DNA of 64,000 nucleotides from Lineus longissimus. Lineage: Eukaryota > Nemertea > Pilidiophora > Heteronemertea > Lineidae. Shown here in pieces: positions 46,488 to 59,300 of this stretch. Below the pieces are notes generated by a model. The model did not search any database and had not been told where the DNA came from. It worked only from the letters and a program-made list of their open reading frames with translations. Position numbers and translations under genes: made by a program. The stretch is taken from assembly GCF_910592395.1 (NCBI RefSeq), contig NC_088308.1, positions 1 to 64,000 on the forward strand, given 5' to 3'. The stretch's first letter is position 1. Each line of letters begins with the position of its first letter.

Positions 46488-46775
46488 AATGGAGCACACC
46501 CACATGCGTGTGACATGCTCTATAATGGAGCACACCTACATGTGTGTGACATGCTCAATAATGGAGCACACCCACATGCGTGTGACATGCTCAATAATGG
46601 AGCACACCCACATGCGTGACAAGCTCAATAATGGAGCACACCTACATGTGTGTGACATGCTCAATAATGGAGCACACCTACGTGTGTGACATGCTCAATA
46701 ATGGAGCACACCTACATGCGTGTGACATGCTCAATAATGGAGCACACCTACGTACATGTGTGTGAAATGCTCAAT
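46488..46775. repeat. 36-bp minisatellite, ~8 copies
   Basis: The unit is 'tggagcacacctacatgcgt' plus 'gtgacatgctcaataa', with spacing of 36 bp at 46490, 46526 and 46562. Variants are acccacatgcgtgtg, acctacatgtgtgtg and shortened copies. Confidence 0.95.
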
Positions 46776-48440
46776 ATAACCAAATTTTTAAATAGTCTAT
46801 GTAAACAATAATAGATCTGAAATGTACAATGGCCAAGAAGGTAATGGTTGCATTGATTTGAACTGATATTCCACGAGTAGTTTGGAAGTTGCGCATACTG
46901 TGAATCATTTAATATGATGCACCATTAATTTAACCCTTTTAAAGATACATGTACATTGTACTTGTGCTTACCACCAACTCACTGAAGCGATAACAGGCCT
47001 CAGAACAAAACTATCACATTGCACTAGCACCTACTTTGACAACTTAAAGTAAAGTTTGTTCTGATTACATTGACAGGAAACCAAGGTGAAACTAATTCCA
47101 CCATTGATCAGATTTCTTCAGCAGACGACACCACGGCAGGATACAGCAGGTAGCACATTCATTGGCGACTCATTCAAATGTTGAAGCAAAGGTGTCATTT
47201 GAATAGTTTGTGTTAAAGTTTGTGTTAATGAGCAAAGTTGAAATTGCCCTTCAAATATCAAGCCGGTAAAATGGTGCATAGATGTATGGCATCTGGATTT
47301 CGCTGAACACCTAACTTTTTGCCAAACAGTAAAATCCCATCCCATTAATACTGATCAGGGCCACGCCAGATAGGCCAGGCTGAACAGAGTTGAATGTCAA
47401 CCAGGCATGCTATCCTACAGTCTTATTATCATAGCTAACTTCTCAACAAATCAAGGCCACCTTACTACAACTAACTACAATCCAAACTGATAGATGAATA
47501 ATCTTTCAAGCAATATTTGTGTTTATAATTTAACAATACGTATAGATATCTGACCAACACTAGCACATAACAACTCCTTCACCAAATGCCTTACACCCTA
47601 TAACAAACATGGATCAGTCAAGCCGTACACAGGTAAGACACAATGAGCTGAAGCTCATCCATGATAATATCATTCACATGGTTGCAATAACATTTTGACA
47701 ACCGATAACAACACACAGTAAGTTGCCAATCACGCTGCAAAGAAAAAAACAAGTTGGTTGTCAAATGGCTACTAACTGATTTCGTTTTACTTCGATGCTT
47801 TACAGAAAGAGGAATATCTTCTACACCTTCCAAAAGATAATCATCTATTCAAAAACAACCATGCAAAAAAACTTTAAAAACTTTGCAGATCATAACGTCA
47901 GAAGATAGATTCGATCTCCCAAACTTGTTCATAAAATAATTTTAAAGCTTTCAGCCAAGAAAAGAACCCTCTAAAGAATAGCACCACCTATGCAGGTCAA
48001 TGATTAAACTGCTGAGTTAGGGATCCACATGTCGCGGACATGAACGAGAGAAAATCAGTATGCCATATCCACACCTAACCACACTGAACTTCATAAAGCT
48101 GTGATGATGACACGACCTTTAAGAAAGTTTGTTTTCAGTCACACAACTTAAATTCACAAGGATGGCAACTTGAGTGAGACTTCGGTCGGATTTTCACTCA
48201 CCAACTACAAGGGTTTAGATAATCCTGTGCATAACCCACATAACTGAAAATTAGACTCAGCTCAAACAAATAACATGTTTCCATCCTCAATCAACATATT
48301 AATAACTGCCACACTGAGAGGATATTTATAAGTCTAGAAAGTTTACATATCTCCTCAAGCAGAATTTCTGAGGTAAAAATACAAAAAACCATGATATAAA
48401 TATGTAGCATAAAATAAACACTTGATATCAAATGAGGATG
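46776..48440. other. Stretch downstream of CRLF3
   Basis: No supported exon on either strand. It probably includes the CRLF3 3' untranslated region on the minus strand. The sequence is AT-rich, with no repeat array and no evident polyadenylation site that could be singled out. Confidence 0.45.
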
Positions 48441-51400
48441 CTATTCCACTGAGACTTTCCATCCTTCGTTTATGAAACACATCGCAAAATATAATCTCGG
48501 TGGATCTATCATCTCCTTCATGATGCCACCTAAAGCGAATGGATTTCCACCAGAGCTGATCATAGGACTTTCAACATCTTTCAGCTTCCAATCCACTGTA
48601 ATTTCTCGCTCTCCCGTTTCTATGGTAACACGTACTTTGTATTGATTCAAAAGTTCAGTTTGAATGGTCAGCGTTGAGCCTTTCACTAAAGCTGGCAGTT
48701 GGTTGACAATCTCCTGACCTTCCACATGGACTTTTCCTGAAACATCAAGAGTCTTGAGTGAGCATTTCAAACTAACATCGGGTAAGTATTTCATACCAAC
48801 ATAGACCCACGTTCATGTCACTTTTTGTTGTAAAGGAGTCAAGATGAGGTGAAGTGAACAACATACCGCCATGTGTGGACAGACTACATGTTTTGCCCTT
48901 TCATACCAAGGTGATAACACTACAGGCCACATGAATTGCTCCATGAATAATCAAGTGAACTTGTGTCAACCCTGTGAGCCTTCAAGGCTATTGCTAGACA
49001 ACCTACCAAGCATTGATATACACAGCACACCAGGCCCTCCCAGAATTTCTCTCTGCTTGTCAGAAATGCATAATCCAATGGCATCATTAGGGTCTGGTAC
49101 ACCAATATCTATTATCTTGAAACAGATCTGATGACCACAGATATAGCTATTTTCTTTGGAATACAGGACTAGTGGACAGCAAGGCGTTTCTTTAGTACCA
49201 AACATATTATCAACAGTTGTATAGTAGCCTTCACTGTGATTCTGCCATTCTGAAAATAAACAAGAAATTGGAGAAATTGGAGAGGGATCATGAAGTTGAG
49301 CAGTTCATATTTTGTTTATTTCATTGAAATGCAATCAGACTTGAGCATTGGCCAACTCACACCTTAACAGGTTAATCACAGCAATTATTTGATCATAAAA
49401 TTGAGAGAAACCAGCTTGATTTTCAGTTCTGTTTCTTCTGGCCATGTCGGTAGCTGATGCGAGGTCAGAGCAATGCTGTGGTGAGTGGGCTCACGCAATA
49501 CAGGCCATGTCGGTAGCTGATGAGAGGTCAGAGCAATGCTGTGGTGAGTGGGCTCACTCAATACAGGCCATGTCGGTAGCTGATGAGAGGTCAGAGCAAT
49601 GCTGTGGTGAGTGGACTCACTCAATACAGGCCATGTCGGTAGCTGATGAGAGGTCAGAGCAATGCTGTGGTGAGTGGGCTCACTCAATACAGGCCATGTC
49701 GGTAGCTGATGAGAGGTCAGAGCAATGCTGTGGTGAGTGGACTCACTCAATACAGGCCATGTCGGTAGCTGATGAGAGGTCAGAGCAATGCTGTGGTGAG
49801 TGGACTCACTCAATACAGGCCATGTCGGTAGCTGATGAGAGGTCAGAGCAATGCTGTGGTGAGTGGGCTCACTCAATACAGGCCATGTCGGTAGCTGATG
49901 AGAGGTCAGAGCAATGCTGTGGTGAGTGGGCTCACGCAATACAGGCCATGTCGGTAGCTGATGAGAGGTCAGAGCAATGCTGTGGTGAGTGGACTCACTC
50001 AATACAGGCCATGTCGGTAGCTGATGAGAGGTCAGAGCAATGCTGTGGTGAGTGGGCTCACTCAATACAGGCCATGTCGGTAGCTGATGAGAGGTCAGAG
50101 CAATGCTGTGGTGAGTGGACTCACTCAATACAGGCCATGTCGGTAGCTGATGAGAGGTCAGAGCAATGCTGTGGTGAGTGGGCTCACTCAATACAGGCCA
50201 TGTCGGTAGCTGATGAGAGGTCAGAGCAATGCTGTGGTGAGTGGACTCACTCAATACAGGCCATGTCGGTAGCTGATGAGAGGTCAGAGCAATGCTGTGG
50301 TGAGTGGACTCACTCAATACAGGCCATGTTGGTAGCTGATGAGAGGTCAGAGCAATGCTGTAATGTAGGGACTCACTAAATACCAAGATACCACTATCTT
50401 ACCATGGTGATGTAGACTCGTTGATGCAACTACACTCTTGCTCCAAGGGCTCCACCTGCCCTTGTTATCACCACGACATGACACCCTGAACGTATATGGC
50501 CGGTTTGGTTTGAGATTCCTCACAATAGACGATGTATTAGGGCCTTGGTAAACATCACAGAAATTGCCATTGTTGTTTTCAGTCTCAGTAAGATTACCCG
50601 ATCCGTACTGAACCAAAAATTCACATACATCAATATCTTCATCAATCTGAAGGGAAGAAAAGATGAGAAACATCAAAGAATGAGCAAGCAGTTTTAGAAC
50701 AGGTTTGAGTACAAGAGAGATAGCCATGTCAGTTGGATTAACTTGTAGGCAGTCACCTCAAGGTGTCATTATGCCATCAGATTACATACCATTTTTAAGA
50801 ACAGCAAAAATATCCTGAATAAAGATTGAAAAGTTTGGCTTGGATACATAAATCTACACATGATTGGTGTATCCTGTCAACAAATATGGTACAGTAGGCA
50901 AATATAACAATCGTTGATTTCTACACAACATGTTTTAGTCCAATTCCAAAGGCCTGACACCAGGGTGTGTTCAGCGTCTCTGACTGCATGGCATGTTTGC
51001 CCCCTTACCTCAGCCCAAGTTAATAATAAAGCACCAGGTCTTTCCTCGACATCAGTTATATGGACAGGTGGCTTCGACATGACGATTCCATGTTGTGATA
51101 TACTCTGTACGGCATCGGAGAGCACATGGCTTGGCAGGTCAACACTGATGCAGGCGATGCTTGAAAGACTAGGAGCTTCAGGCAGGCTGGAAAGAAATTC
51201 AGCTCTTTAAAAATATACCTTTGAAAAAGTTTTGAATGTATCTGATAGGTCAGCATGGCAAAAATGGGATGAAGCAGAGAACAACATGTTATTGGGAAAC
51301 CATGGAAACCTTTTCACTGAGATTACAATAACATGAGAAATCACCAAATCAAGGCAAGCTATACTAAAGTATTCAATGTTCAACCAGACATAAGTCCTTG

Positions 51401-52779
51401 AGTACATGTATTTTGTCTCTGCCTTTACACTTACTTTGATGGTGCAATCCTCTCTGCCTTCACATTGAATTTTTGAAGACCTTCTAAATTCTCCTCTGGT
51501 TTTGTCATCAAAATAGACTTGGCTGTTCAAATCATGGAAAAAAGGTAATTTTGAATCATCAATGTTTTATGTGTCATCAAACCCCATTGTCATAGTGGCA
51601 CAAGAGAAAACCTAATAAGCACCGGTACGTTTTGCCTGTTCAACTGGCCTTACCGGTAATACTAGCTTTAGCAGGTATGGATCTATACCAAATCTATACT
51701 TGGCTTTTGCATGGGGTACCCCAATCAGGGAGACAGGAGAATAGATTTATATCATCCAAACTCAAAGATTTATCTGGCTTGAAAGAATGATCCTCCATTA
51801 CTATAGATCGATGCACTTGATTGGGAACAACGTTTACGAAGACGTCGTGTCACGTCACGTTACAGTAATGTAAAAATGCATGGTGACGTGACGACGGCCA
51901 ACACTACGTTATGTAAACGTTGTTCCCAATCAAGTGCATGGATCTATAGTCACATGATCTTTCTGGAATTGATTAGATGACTATGGCTGTTAACACAGGG
52001 TGGTTGTACCTTGAGGTGAAATGCATCCCCCTACCTTCATCCATAATATCTGCAGCAATTCGCACGTTTTTCTGGATGAGCTCCTCACTTTCAACCAAAG
52101 GCTCAAGAGATGTACTCTCTATCTTTTCCACTTCTGACACAAGTTCATCAAGTCGATGATCCAAAGTTTCACAGATACCATTCCTCAACTCACGGAAATG
52201 CTTCTCCAGTAGTTGTTTTGACGCTAATGCACTATTGGTAACCTGTGGAAAACGAAGAAGGTTTGGCATCGATTCATGTACATTTAACCTTATTCATACC
52301 CAACTTTGAAAAATCACTCTGAACAAAAAGAAAAATAACCAATATACCAAAAAAACAGGTCAAAACTTCACAGCACACAAATATTCCATTGACCATATCA
52401 TCACATTTATTTTCAGTTTCATGTCTTGAGGGTAAATCAAATGTCCTGGAGAGTTCTACCATCAGCACAAGGTTGGTTTCCTTCAGCCGTTCCTCTCTAT
52501 TATTCAATGATGAGCACATCTGAAATGAATGGGCTGGTGTCTAGTCGCGAGCCCTACAATTACATTAACATCAGCGACTGGTATTGAGTTGAGACAATCT
52601 TGACTTGTGTCCCTTGTAACAATGTAGCCATTTGTAGCCAGGCCCTTCAATGCTGGTCTCATGGCACCTACCTGTGACTTGGCTTCCTGCAGACTTTGCA
52701 GGAGCTCTGTCAACTGTAAGCGTTGTTGGTTGGTAGAATCGACCATGTCAAGAAGCCGATCAATCTCTTTCTGAGCCAT
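48441..52779 (-). CDS. CRLF3: Cytokine receptor-like factor 3
   Basis: Exons on the complement: 52672-52779, 52035-52242, 51435-51522, 51009-51186, 50403-50646, 49007-49249, 48441-48736. GT-AG junctions and phases agree, giving 454 aa (human about 442). An N-terminal coiled-coil part (QLTELLQSLQEAKSQ, LLEKHFRELRNGICETLDHR) is followed by the fibronectin-III region (KPPVHITDVEERPGALLLTW, RPYTFRVSCRGDNKGRWSPW with the WSxWS-like signature) and a SPRY-like C-terminal half (SYICGHQICFKIIDIGVPDP, VEGQEIVNQLPALVKGSTL, final MCFINEGWKVSVE). CRLF3 is a cytosolic protein linked to STAT signalling and neuroprotection in some animals; no such role is tested here. The ATG lies six bases after an acceptor (ATTTTCAGAAAAATG), implying a 5' untranslated exon. 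Confidence 0.95.
49441..50380. repeat. 63-bp minisatellite, ~15 copies, in a CRLF3 intron
   Basis: The unit contains 'ggccatgtcggtagctgatg', 'agaggtcagagcaatgctgt' and 'ggtgagtgggctcactcaat', spaced exactly 63 bp. Copies differ mainly at one position (tgggctc/tggactc). Since 63 is a multiple of 3 with no internal stop, both strands show long open frames (over 300 codons). These lie inside the intron between the fifth and sixth CRLF3 coding exons and are not genes. Confidence 0.96.
51801..51949. mobile_element. 149-bp hairpin MITE in a CRLF3 intron
   Basis: The ends form inverted repeats of about 37 bp with one mismatch: left CTATAGATCGATGCACTTGA then TTGGGAACAACGTTTAC, right (minus strand) CTATAGATCCATGCACTTGA then the same 17 bases. 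The centre holds CGTCACG/CGTGACG motifs. The RNA of this intron would fold into a long hairpin. Confidence 0.85.
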
Positions 52780-52941
52780 TTTTCTGAAAATATCACAATC
52801 ATTCAGTGACAATCAATCGAGTTTTGCGTTTTCGTTTTGTTAAATTTGGAATTGGATGAAGACAAACATTCATAGATATAGAATTGTCTGTGAAGATAGC
52901 GATCAGGCCCAGGGACTGACCACGTCGCAAGTGATACTTAC

Positions 52942-53100
52942 CCTTCTAATGAAACTTTAGAGTTGATGTGCGATGGCAAATGTTGACCGATAAGTGCTTC
53001 AAATCGATAAAATATCTCAAATATTTTACAAAATTTCTTCGGCGCAGGTGGTCGCCATCTTGAACGCGCACGCGCACCGATATCCGGGATTTTCGCTTCC
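52942..53100 (-). promoter_or_regulatory. Probable 5' untranslated exon and promoter of CRLF3
   Basis: A strong minus-strand donor (AAGG|GTAAGTATCA) ends a putative non-coding exon at 52942. This agrees with the acceptor just upstream of the CRLF3 ATG. The GC-rich segment around 53040-53090 (GCGCACGCGCACCG) may be the promoter. The upstream border is a guess; the satellite array begins about 115 bp further on. Confidence 0.5.
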
Positions 53101-54526
53101 TAACCATTTCGACCCCAGTCGTTTCACTTCAAATCGAAGTCATTTCGCTCCCTGTGACTATTTAGTGGGCTTGAGAGTGTACACTAGTACAATGAATTAA
53201 GATTTGTTGAAATAGGGCCGTACCGATACCTGAGAAAACTTGCCGTTTTTAAAAAGCCTCAAGCTCAGGACACCCTTTGACTAATTCTGATTGGAAAGGT
53301 CACCAGCGTCAGACACTACTACTTTTTGCCGGCCCCAATGTATCCTCGAAAATACAAGATGCCGATTCGAACTATCCTCGGTAGTAATCGAACGCCCGGA
53401 ATCAGCATGTGCTGCAGTTTGAAAAATTTGGGTGCAGGGTATGATAGTGATAACAATGACATTTTTGACATCTGCACATGGATAATTAGATAACAAGATA
53501 AGGAAGAAGGAAAAAAAAGTTCGCCAGATTCACCAGGAGTCGAACCTGTGACCAGCCGCTCCACAGTCAAACACTCTTAGCTCTGAAGCGTCAAGGCTTT
53601 CGTTTTGAAATGGAGATTTTATCCGCGTCTTATATGCGGTATGCAAACGAGCGCACCGCAATTGTGACAAGGTCGCGCAGGTGGCAACAAAAGTGATTTG
53701 CCAAAATAGTTCCAAGTAATCGTATATTTCGATAGTTGTACAGATTTTTCTCAACATATCGTATTTATATACCTCAGTGATATAAAATATTATCTTTACA
53801 GTTGATTTTACGTTTCAATGGCCTTTTTAAAGTTTTTACAAATCGAGGTCAGCAGGGTCAGAGTCAATCTGTGAATTGTTTTCAAGGATTATGGGCAGGG
53901 TCAAAAGAAATAGTTGTTGGCGCCGATGATGTTAACAATATGGCCAATTTCCGCCCCACCCGTGAGATTTGTTCTCGTCACGTCATGAGCACATTGAACT
54001 GCCAGTGAACCGTGCTCACAGTGAATTTGACTGGCTACCACTCTCTCCATCATCACCGACGATATGTGCCGGTGCCGGTCGTGCGGAGACGCACGCCACT
54101 GCCGTACCGGTACCTGAGAAAACTTGCCGTTTTAGGCAGATTTGCGATGATTGAAACAATACATCTACCTCATAGTTCATGTATTCTCATCTAACAAACC
54201 CAGTGGAGACAGAGCCTGAACTAACATGCAGCGATCGGGAAAACTTATACACGCACCAATTGTATACAGATAGCGCTCGAGCGTGTGACTACTGACTATT
54301 GGAGTTAAATGGCGTTAGAAGTAGGAACTAGATATAATTGGACCAACAGTAAATGTACGTCAACGACCGGCGTACCCCTTTAACCATCCAGGCACCAGTG
54401 GTTTTCAATATTCTCCGCCTCTCGATATGACGAAGGAGTATAAAAAGCCTCAAGCTCAGGACACCCTTTGACTAATTCTGATTGAAAAAGTCACCAGTGT
54501 CCGACACTAATACTTTTTTTCCCCAA

Positions 54527-54885
54527 TGTATGTATGTATGTATGTATGTATATACCATATTTAAATTTAAGCGCCCTTTTCAGATTATTATCCGTTCAAA
54601 GGCGCTTTTACAATATTAATAACATTGTCGAAAAAGATGAATCTTTAGCATCGTCTGAAATGATGCAAGGCTCCTTGCTTGCCTGACCTCAAAAGGGAGC
54701 GCATTCCACAGAACAGCAGCGGAGAAAGAGAAACAACGCTCTCCATATTTGCTCCGGGCCCTTGGAACTTCCAGTCTGTTGTCATCAGCTGACCGAAGGT
54801 CTCTGCCTGGCCTATAGATATTAACTAGGCTTGACATGTAACCCGGGGCTGTTCCATGCACACACTTGAAAACGTGCATGAGGAT
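54527..54885 (-). mobile_element. 3' end of a non-LTR retrotransposon inserted in satellite unit 2
   Basis: Only this unit has ~360 extra bp between 'ttttttccccaatg' and 'tatcctcgaaaatac'. On the minus strand it encodes a typical reverse transcriptase C-terminus: FKCVHGTAPGYMSSLVNIYR, PGRDLRSADDNRLEVPRARS, WNALPFEVRQARSLASFQ, KIHLF, stop at 54616. It is followed by a short 3' region and a (TGTA)n tract at 54529-54552, as in CR1/jockey-like elements that end in short tandem repeats. It is 5'-truncated. Confidence 0.85.
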
Positions 54886-56274
54886 GTATCCTCGAAAATA
54901 CAAGATGCCGATTCGAACCATCCTCGGTAGTACTCCAACGCCCGGAATCAGTATGTGCTGCAGTTTGAAAAGGTTGGTTGCGGGGTATGATAGTGATAAT
55001 AATGAAAATTTTGACATCTGCACATGGATAATTAGATAACAAGATAAGAAAGAAGAAAAAAAAAGAAAAGAAAAAAAGTTCGCCAGATTCACCGGGGGTC
55101 GAACCCGTGACCAGCCGCTCCACAGTCAAACACTCTTAGCGCTGAACCGTCAGGCTTTCGTTTTGAAATGGAGATTTTATCCGCGTCTTATTTGCTGTAT
55201 GCAAACGAGCGCGCCGTAATTGTGACAAGGTCGCGGAGGTGGCAGAGTGATTTGCCGAAATAGTTCCAAGTAATCGTATATTTCCATAGTTGTACATATT
55301 TTTCTCAACATATCGTTTTTATATACCTCAGTGATATAAAAGATTATCTTTACAGTTGATTTAACGTTTGAATGGCCTTTTTTTAAAGTTTTTACAAATC
55401 GAGGTCAGCAGGGCAGAGTCAATCTGTGAATTGTTTTGAAAGATTTTGGGCAGGGTCAAAAGAAATAGTTGTTGGCGCAGATAATGTTAACAAAATGGCC
55501 AATTTCCGCCCCACCCGTGAGATTTGTTCTCGTCACGTCATGAGCACATTGAACTGCTAGTGAACCGTGCTCGCAGTGAATATGTACTGGCTACCGCTCT
55601 CTCCATCATCACCGACGATATCTGCCGGTGCCGGTCGTGCGGAGACGCACGCCACTGCCGTACCGGTACCTGAGAAAACTTGCCGTTTTAGGCAGATTTG
55701 CGATGATTGAAACAATACATCTACCTCATAGTTCATGTATTATCATCTAACAAACCCAGTGGAGACAGAGCCTGAACTAACATGCAGCGATCGGGAAAAC
55801 TTATACACGCACCAATTGTATACAGATAGCGCTCGAGCTTGTGACTACTGACTATTGGAGTTGAATGGCGTTAGAAGAAGGAACTAGATATAATTGGACC
55901 AAGAGTAAATGTACGTCAACGACCGGCGTACCCCTTTAACCATCCAGGCACCAGTGGTTTACAATATCCTCCGCCTCTCGATATGATGAAGGAGTATAAA
56001 AAGCCTCAAGCTCAGGACACCCTTTGACTAATTCTGATTGAAAAAGTCACCAGTGTCCGACACTAATACTTTTTTTCCCCAATGTATCCTCGAAAATACA
56101 AGATGCCGATTCGAACCATCCTCGGTAGTACTCCAACGCCCGGAATCAGTATGGGCTGCAGTTTGAAAAGGTTGGGTGCGGGGCACGATAGTGATAATAA
56201 TGAAAATTTTGACATCTGCACATGGATAATTAGATAACAAGATAAGAAGGAAGAAAAAAAAAGAAAAAAAGTTC

Positions 56275-56348
56275 GCCAGATTCACCGGGGGTCGAACCCG
56301 TGACCAGCCGCTCCACAGTCAAACACTCTTAGCGCTGAACCGTCAGGC
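56275..56348 (-). ncRNA. tRNA-like Pol III-type element, one per satellite unit (representative)
   Basis: On the minus strand a 74-nt segment runs from GCCTGACGGTTCAGCGCTAA to GGTGAATCTGGC. It contains an A-box-like GGTTCAGCGCTAAGAG, a near-perfect B box (GGTTCGACCCC), ends that can pair as an imperfect acceptor stem (GCCTGA with TCTGGC), and a T-run five bases later that would terminate Pol III. The anticodon stem does not pair well, so it is probably a tRNA-derived SINE-type element, not a tRNA. Equivalent copies: 53523-53597, 55082-55155, 57469-57542, 58666-58739, 59860-59933, 61055-61128. The first is the most diverged (B box GGTTCGACTCC). Confidence 0.6.
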
Positions 56349-59300
56349 TTTCGTTTTGAAATGGAGATTTTATCCGCGTCTTATTTGCTGTATGCAAACG
56401 AGCGCGCCGTAATTGTGACAAGGTCGCGGAGTTGGCAGAGTGATTTGCCGAAATAGTTCCAAGTAATCGTATATTTCCATAGTTGTACATATTTTTCTCA
56501 ACATATCGTTTTTATATACCTCAGTGATATAAAAGATTATCTTTACAGTTGATTTTACGTTTCAATGGCCTTTTTTTAAAGTTTTTACAAATCGAGGTCA
56601 GCAGGGCAGAGTCAATTTGTGAATTGTTTTGAAAGATTTTGGGCAGGGTCAAAAGAAATAGTTGTTGGCGCAGATGATGTTAACAAAATGGCCAATTTCC
56701 GCCCCACCCGTGAGATTTGTTTTCGTCACGTCATGAGCACATTGAACTGCTAGTGAACCGTGCTCGCAGTGAATATGTACTGGCTACCGCTCTCTCCATC
56801 ATCACCGACGATATCTGCCGGTGCCGGTCGTGCGGAGACGCACGCCACTGCCGTACCGGTACCTCAGAAAACTTGCCGTTTTAGGCAGATTTGCGATGAT
56901 TGAAACAATACATCTACCTCATAGTTCATGTATTATCATCTAACAAACCCAGTGGAGACAGAGCCTGAACTAACATGCAGCGATCGGGAAAACTTATACA
57001 CGCACCAATTGTATACAGATAGCGCTCGAGCTTGTGACTACTGACTATTGGAGTTGAATGGCGTTAGAAGAAGGAACTAGATATAATTGGACCAAGAGTA
57101 AATGTACGTCAACGACCGGCGTACCCCTTTAACCATCCAGGCACCAGTGGTTTACAATATCCTCCGCCTCTCGATATGATGAAGGAGTATAAAAAGCCTC
57201 AAGTTCAGGACACCCTTTGACTAATTCTGATTGAAAAAGTCACCAGTGTCCGACACTAATACTTTTTTTCCCCAATGTATCCTCGAAAATACAAGATGCC
57301 GATTCGAACCATCCTCGGAGGTACTCCAACGCCCGGAATCAGTATGTGCTGCAGTTTGAAAAGGTTGGGTGCGGGGTATGATAGTGATAATAATGAAAAA
57401 TTTGACATCTGCACATGGATAATTAGATAACAAGATAAGAAAGAAGAAAAAAAAAAGAAAAAAAGTTCGCCAGATTCACCGGGGGTCGAACCCGTGACCA
57501 GCCGCTCCACAGTCAAACACTCTTAGCGCTGAACCGTCAGGCTTTCGTTTTAAAGGAGGATTTTATCCGCGTCATATATGCTGTATGCAAACGAGCGCGC
57601 CGTAATTGTGACAAGGTCGCGCAGGTGGCAGAGTGATTTGCCCAAATAGTTCCAAGTAATCGTATATTTCCATAGTTGTACATATTTTTCTCAACATATC
57701 GTTTTTATATATCTCAGTGATATAAAAGATTATCTTTACAGTTGATTTTACGTTTCAATGGCCTTTTTTTAAAGTTTTTACAAATCGAGGTCAGCAGGGC
57801 AGAGTCAATCTGTGAATTGTTTTGAAAGATTTTGGGCAGGGTCAAAAGAAATAGTTGTTGGCGCCGATGATGTTAACAAAATGGCCAATTTCCGCCCCAC
57901 CCGTGAGATTTGTTCTTGTCACGTCATGAGCACATTGAACTGCTAGTGAACCGTGCTCGCAGTGAATATGTACTGGCTACCGCTCTCTCCATCATCACCG
58001 ACGATATCTGCCGGTGCCGGTCGTGCGGAGACGCACGCCACTGCCGTACCGTTACCTCAGAAAACTTGCCGTTTTAGGCAGATTTGCGATGATTGAAACA
58101 AAACATCTACCTCATAGTTCATGTATTATCATCTAACAAACCCAGTGGAGACAGAGCCTGAACTAACATGCAGCGATCGGGAAAACTTATATATACACGC
58201 ACCAATTGTATACAGATAGCGCTCGAGCTTGTGACTACTGACTATTGGAGTTGAATGGCGTTAGAAGAAGGAACTAGATATAATTGGACCAAGAGTAAAT
58301 GTACGTCAACGACCGGCGTACCCCTTTAACCATCCAGGCACCAGTGGTTTTCAATATCCTCCGCCTCTCGATATGATGAAGGAGTATAAAAAGCCTCAAG
58401 CTCAGGACACCCTTTGACTAATTCTGATTGAAAAAGTCACCAGTGTCCGACACTAATACTTTTTTTCCCCAATGTATCCTCGAAAATACAAGATGCCGAT
58501 TCGAACCATCCTCGGAGGTACTCCAACGCCCGGAATCAGTATGTGCTGCAGTTTGAAAAGGTTGGGTGCGGGGTATGATAGTGATAATAATGAAAATTTT
58601 GACATCTGCACATGGATAATTAGATAACAAGATAAGAAAGAAGAAAAAAAAAAGAAAAAAAGTTCGCCAGATTCACCGGGGGTCGAACCCGTGACCAGCC
58701 GCTCCACAGTCAAACACTCTTAGCGCTGAACCGTCAGGCTTTCGTTTTGAAATGAGGATTTTATCCGCCTCTTATATGCTGTATGCAAACGAGCGCGCCG
58801 TAATTGTAACAAGGTCGCGCAGGTGGCAGAGTGATTTGCCCAAATAGTTCCAAGTAATCGTATATTTCCATAGTTGTACATATTTTTCTCAACATATCGT
58901 TTTTATATATCTCAGTGATATAAAAGATTATCTTTACAGTTGATTTTACGTTTCAATGGCCTTTTTTTAAAGTTTTTACAAATCGAGGTCAGCAGGGCAG
59001 AGTCAATCTGTGAATTGTTTTGAAAGATTTTGGGCAGGGTCAAAAGAAATAGTTGTTGGCGCCGATGATGTTAACAAAATGGCCAATTTCCGCCCCACCC
59101 GTGAGATTTGTTCTCGTCACGTCATGAGCACATTGAACTGCTGGTGAACCGTGCTCGCAGTGAATATGTACTGGCTACCGCTCTCTCCATCATCACCGAC
59201 GATATCTGCCGGTGCCGGTCGTGCGGAGACGCACGCCACTGCCGTACCGGTACCTCAGAAAACTTGCCGTTTTAGGCAGATTTGCGATGATTGAAACAAT

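Noticed and set aside
49385-50386. Two overlapping open frames of over 300 codons on opposite strands
   Set aside because: Both are produced by the 63-bp repeat (a multiple of 3 with no stop) inside a CRLF3 intron. There is no codon-type variation, splice support or domain.
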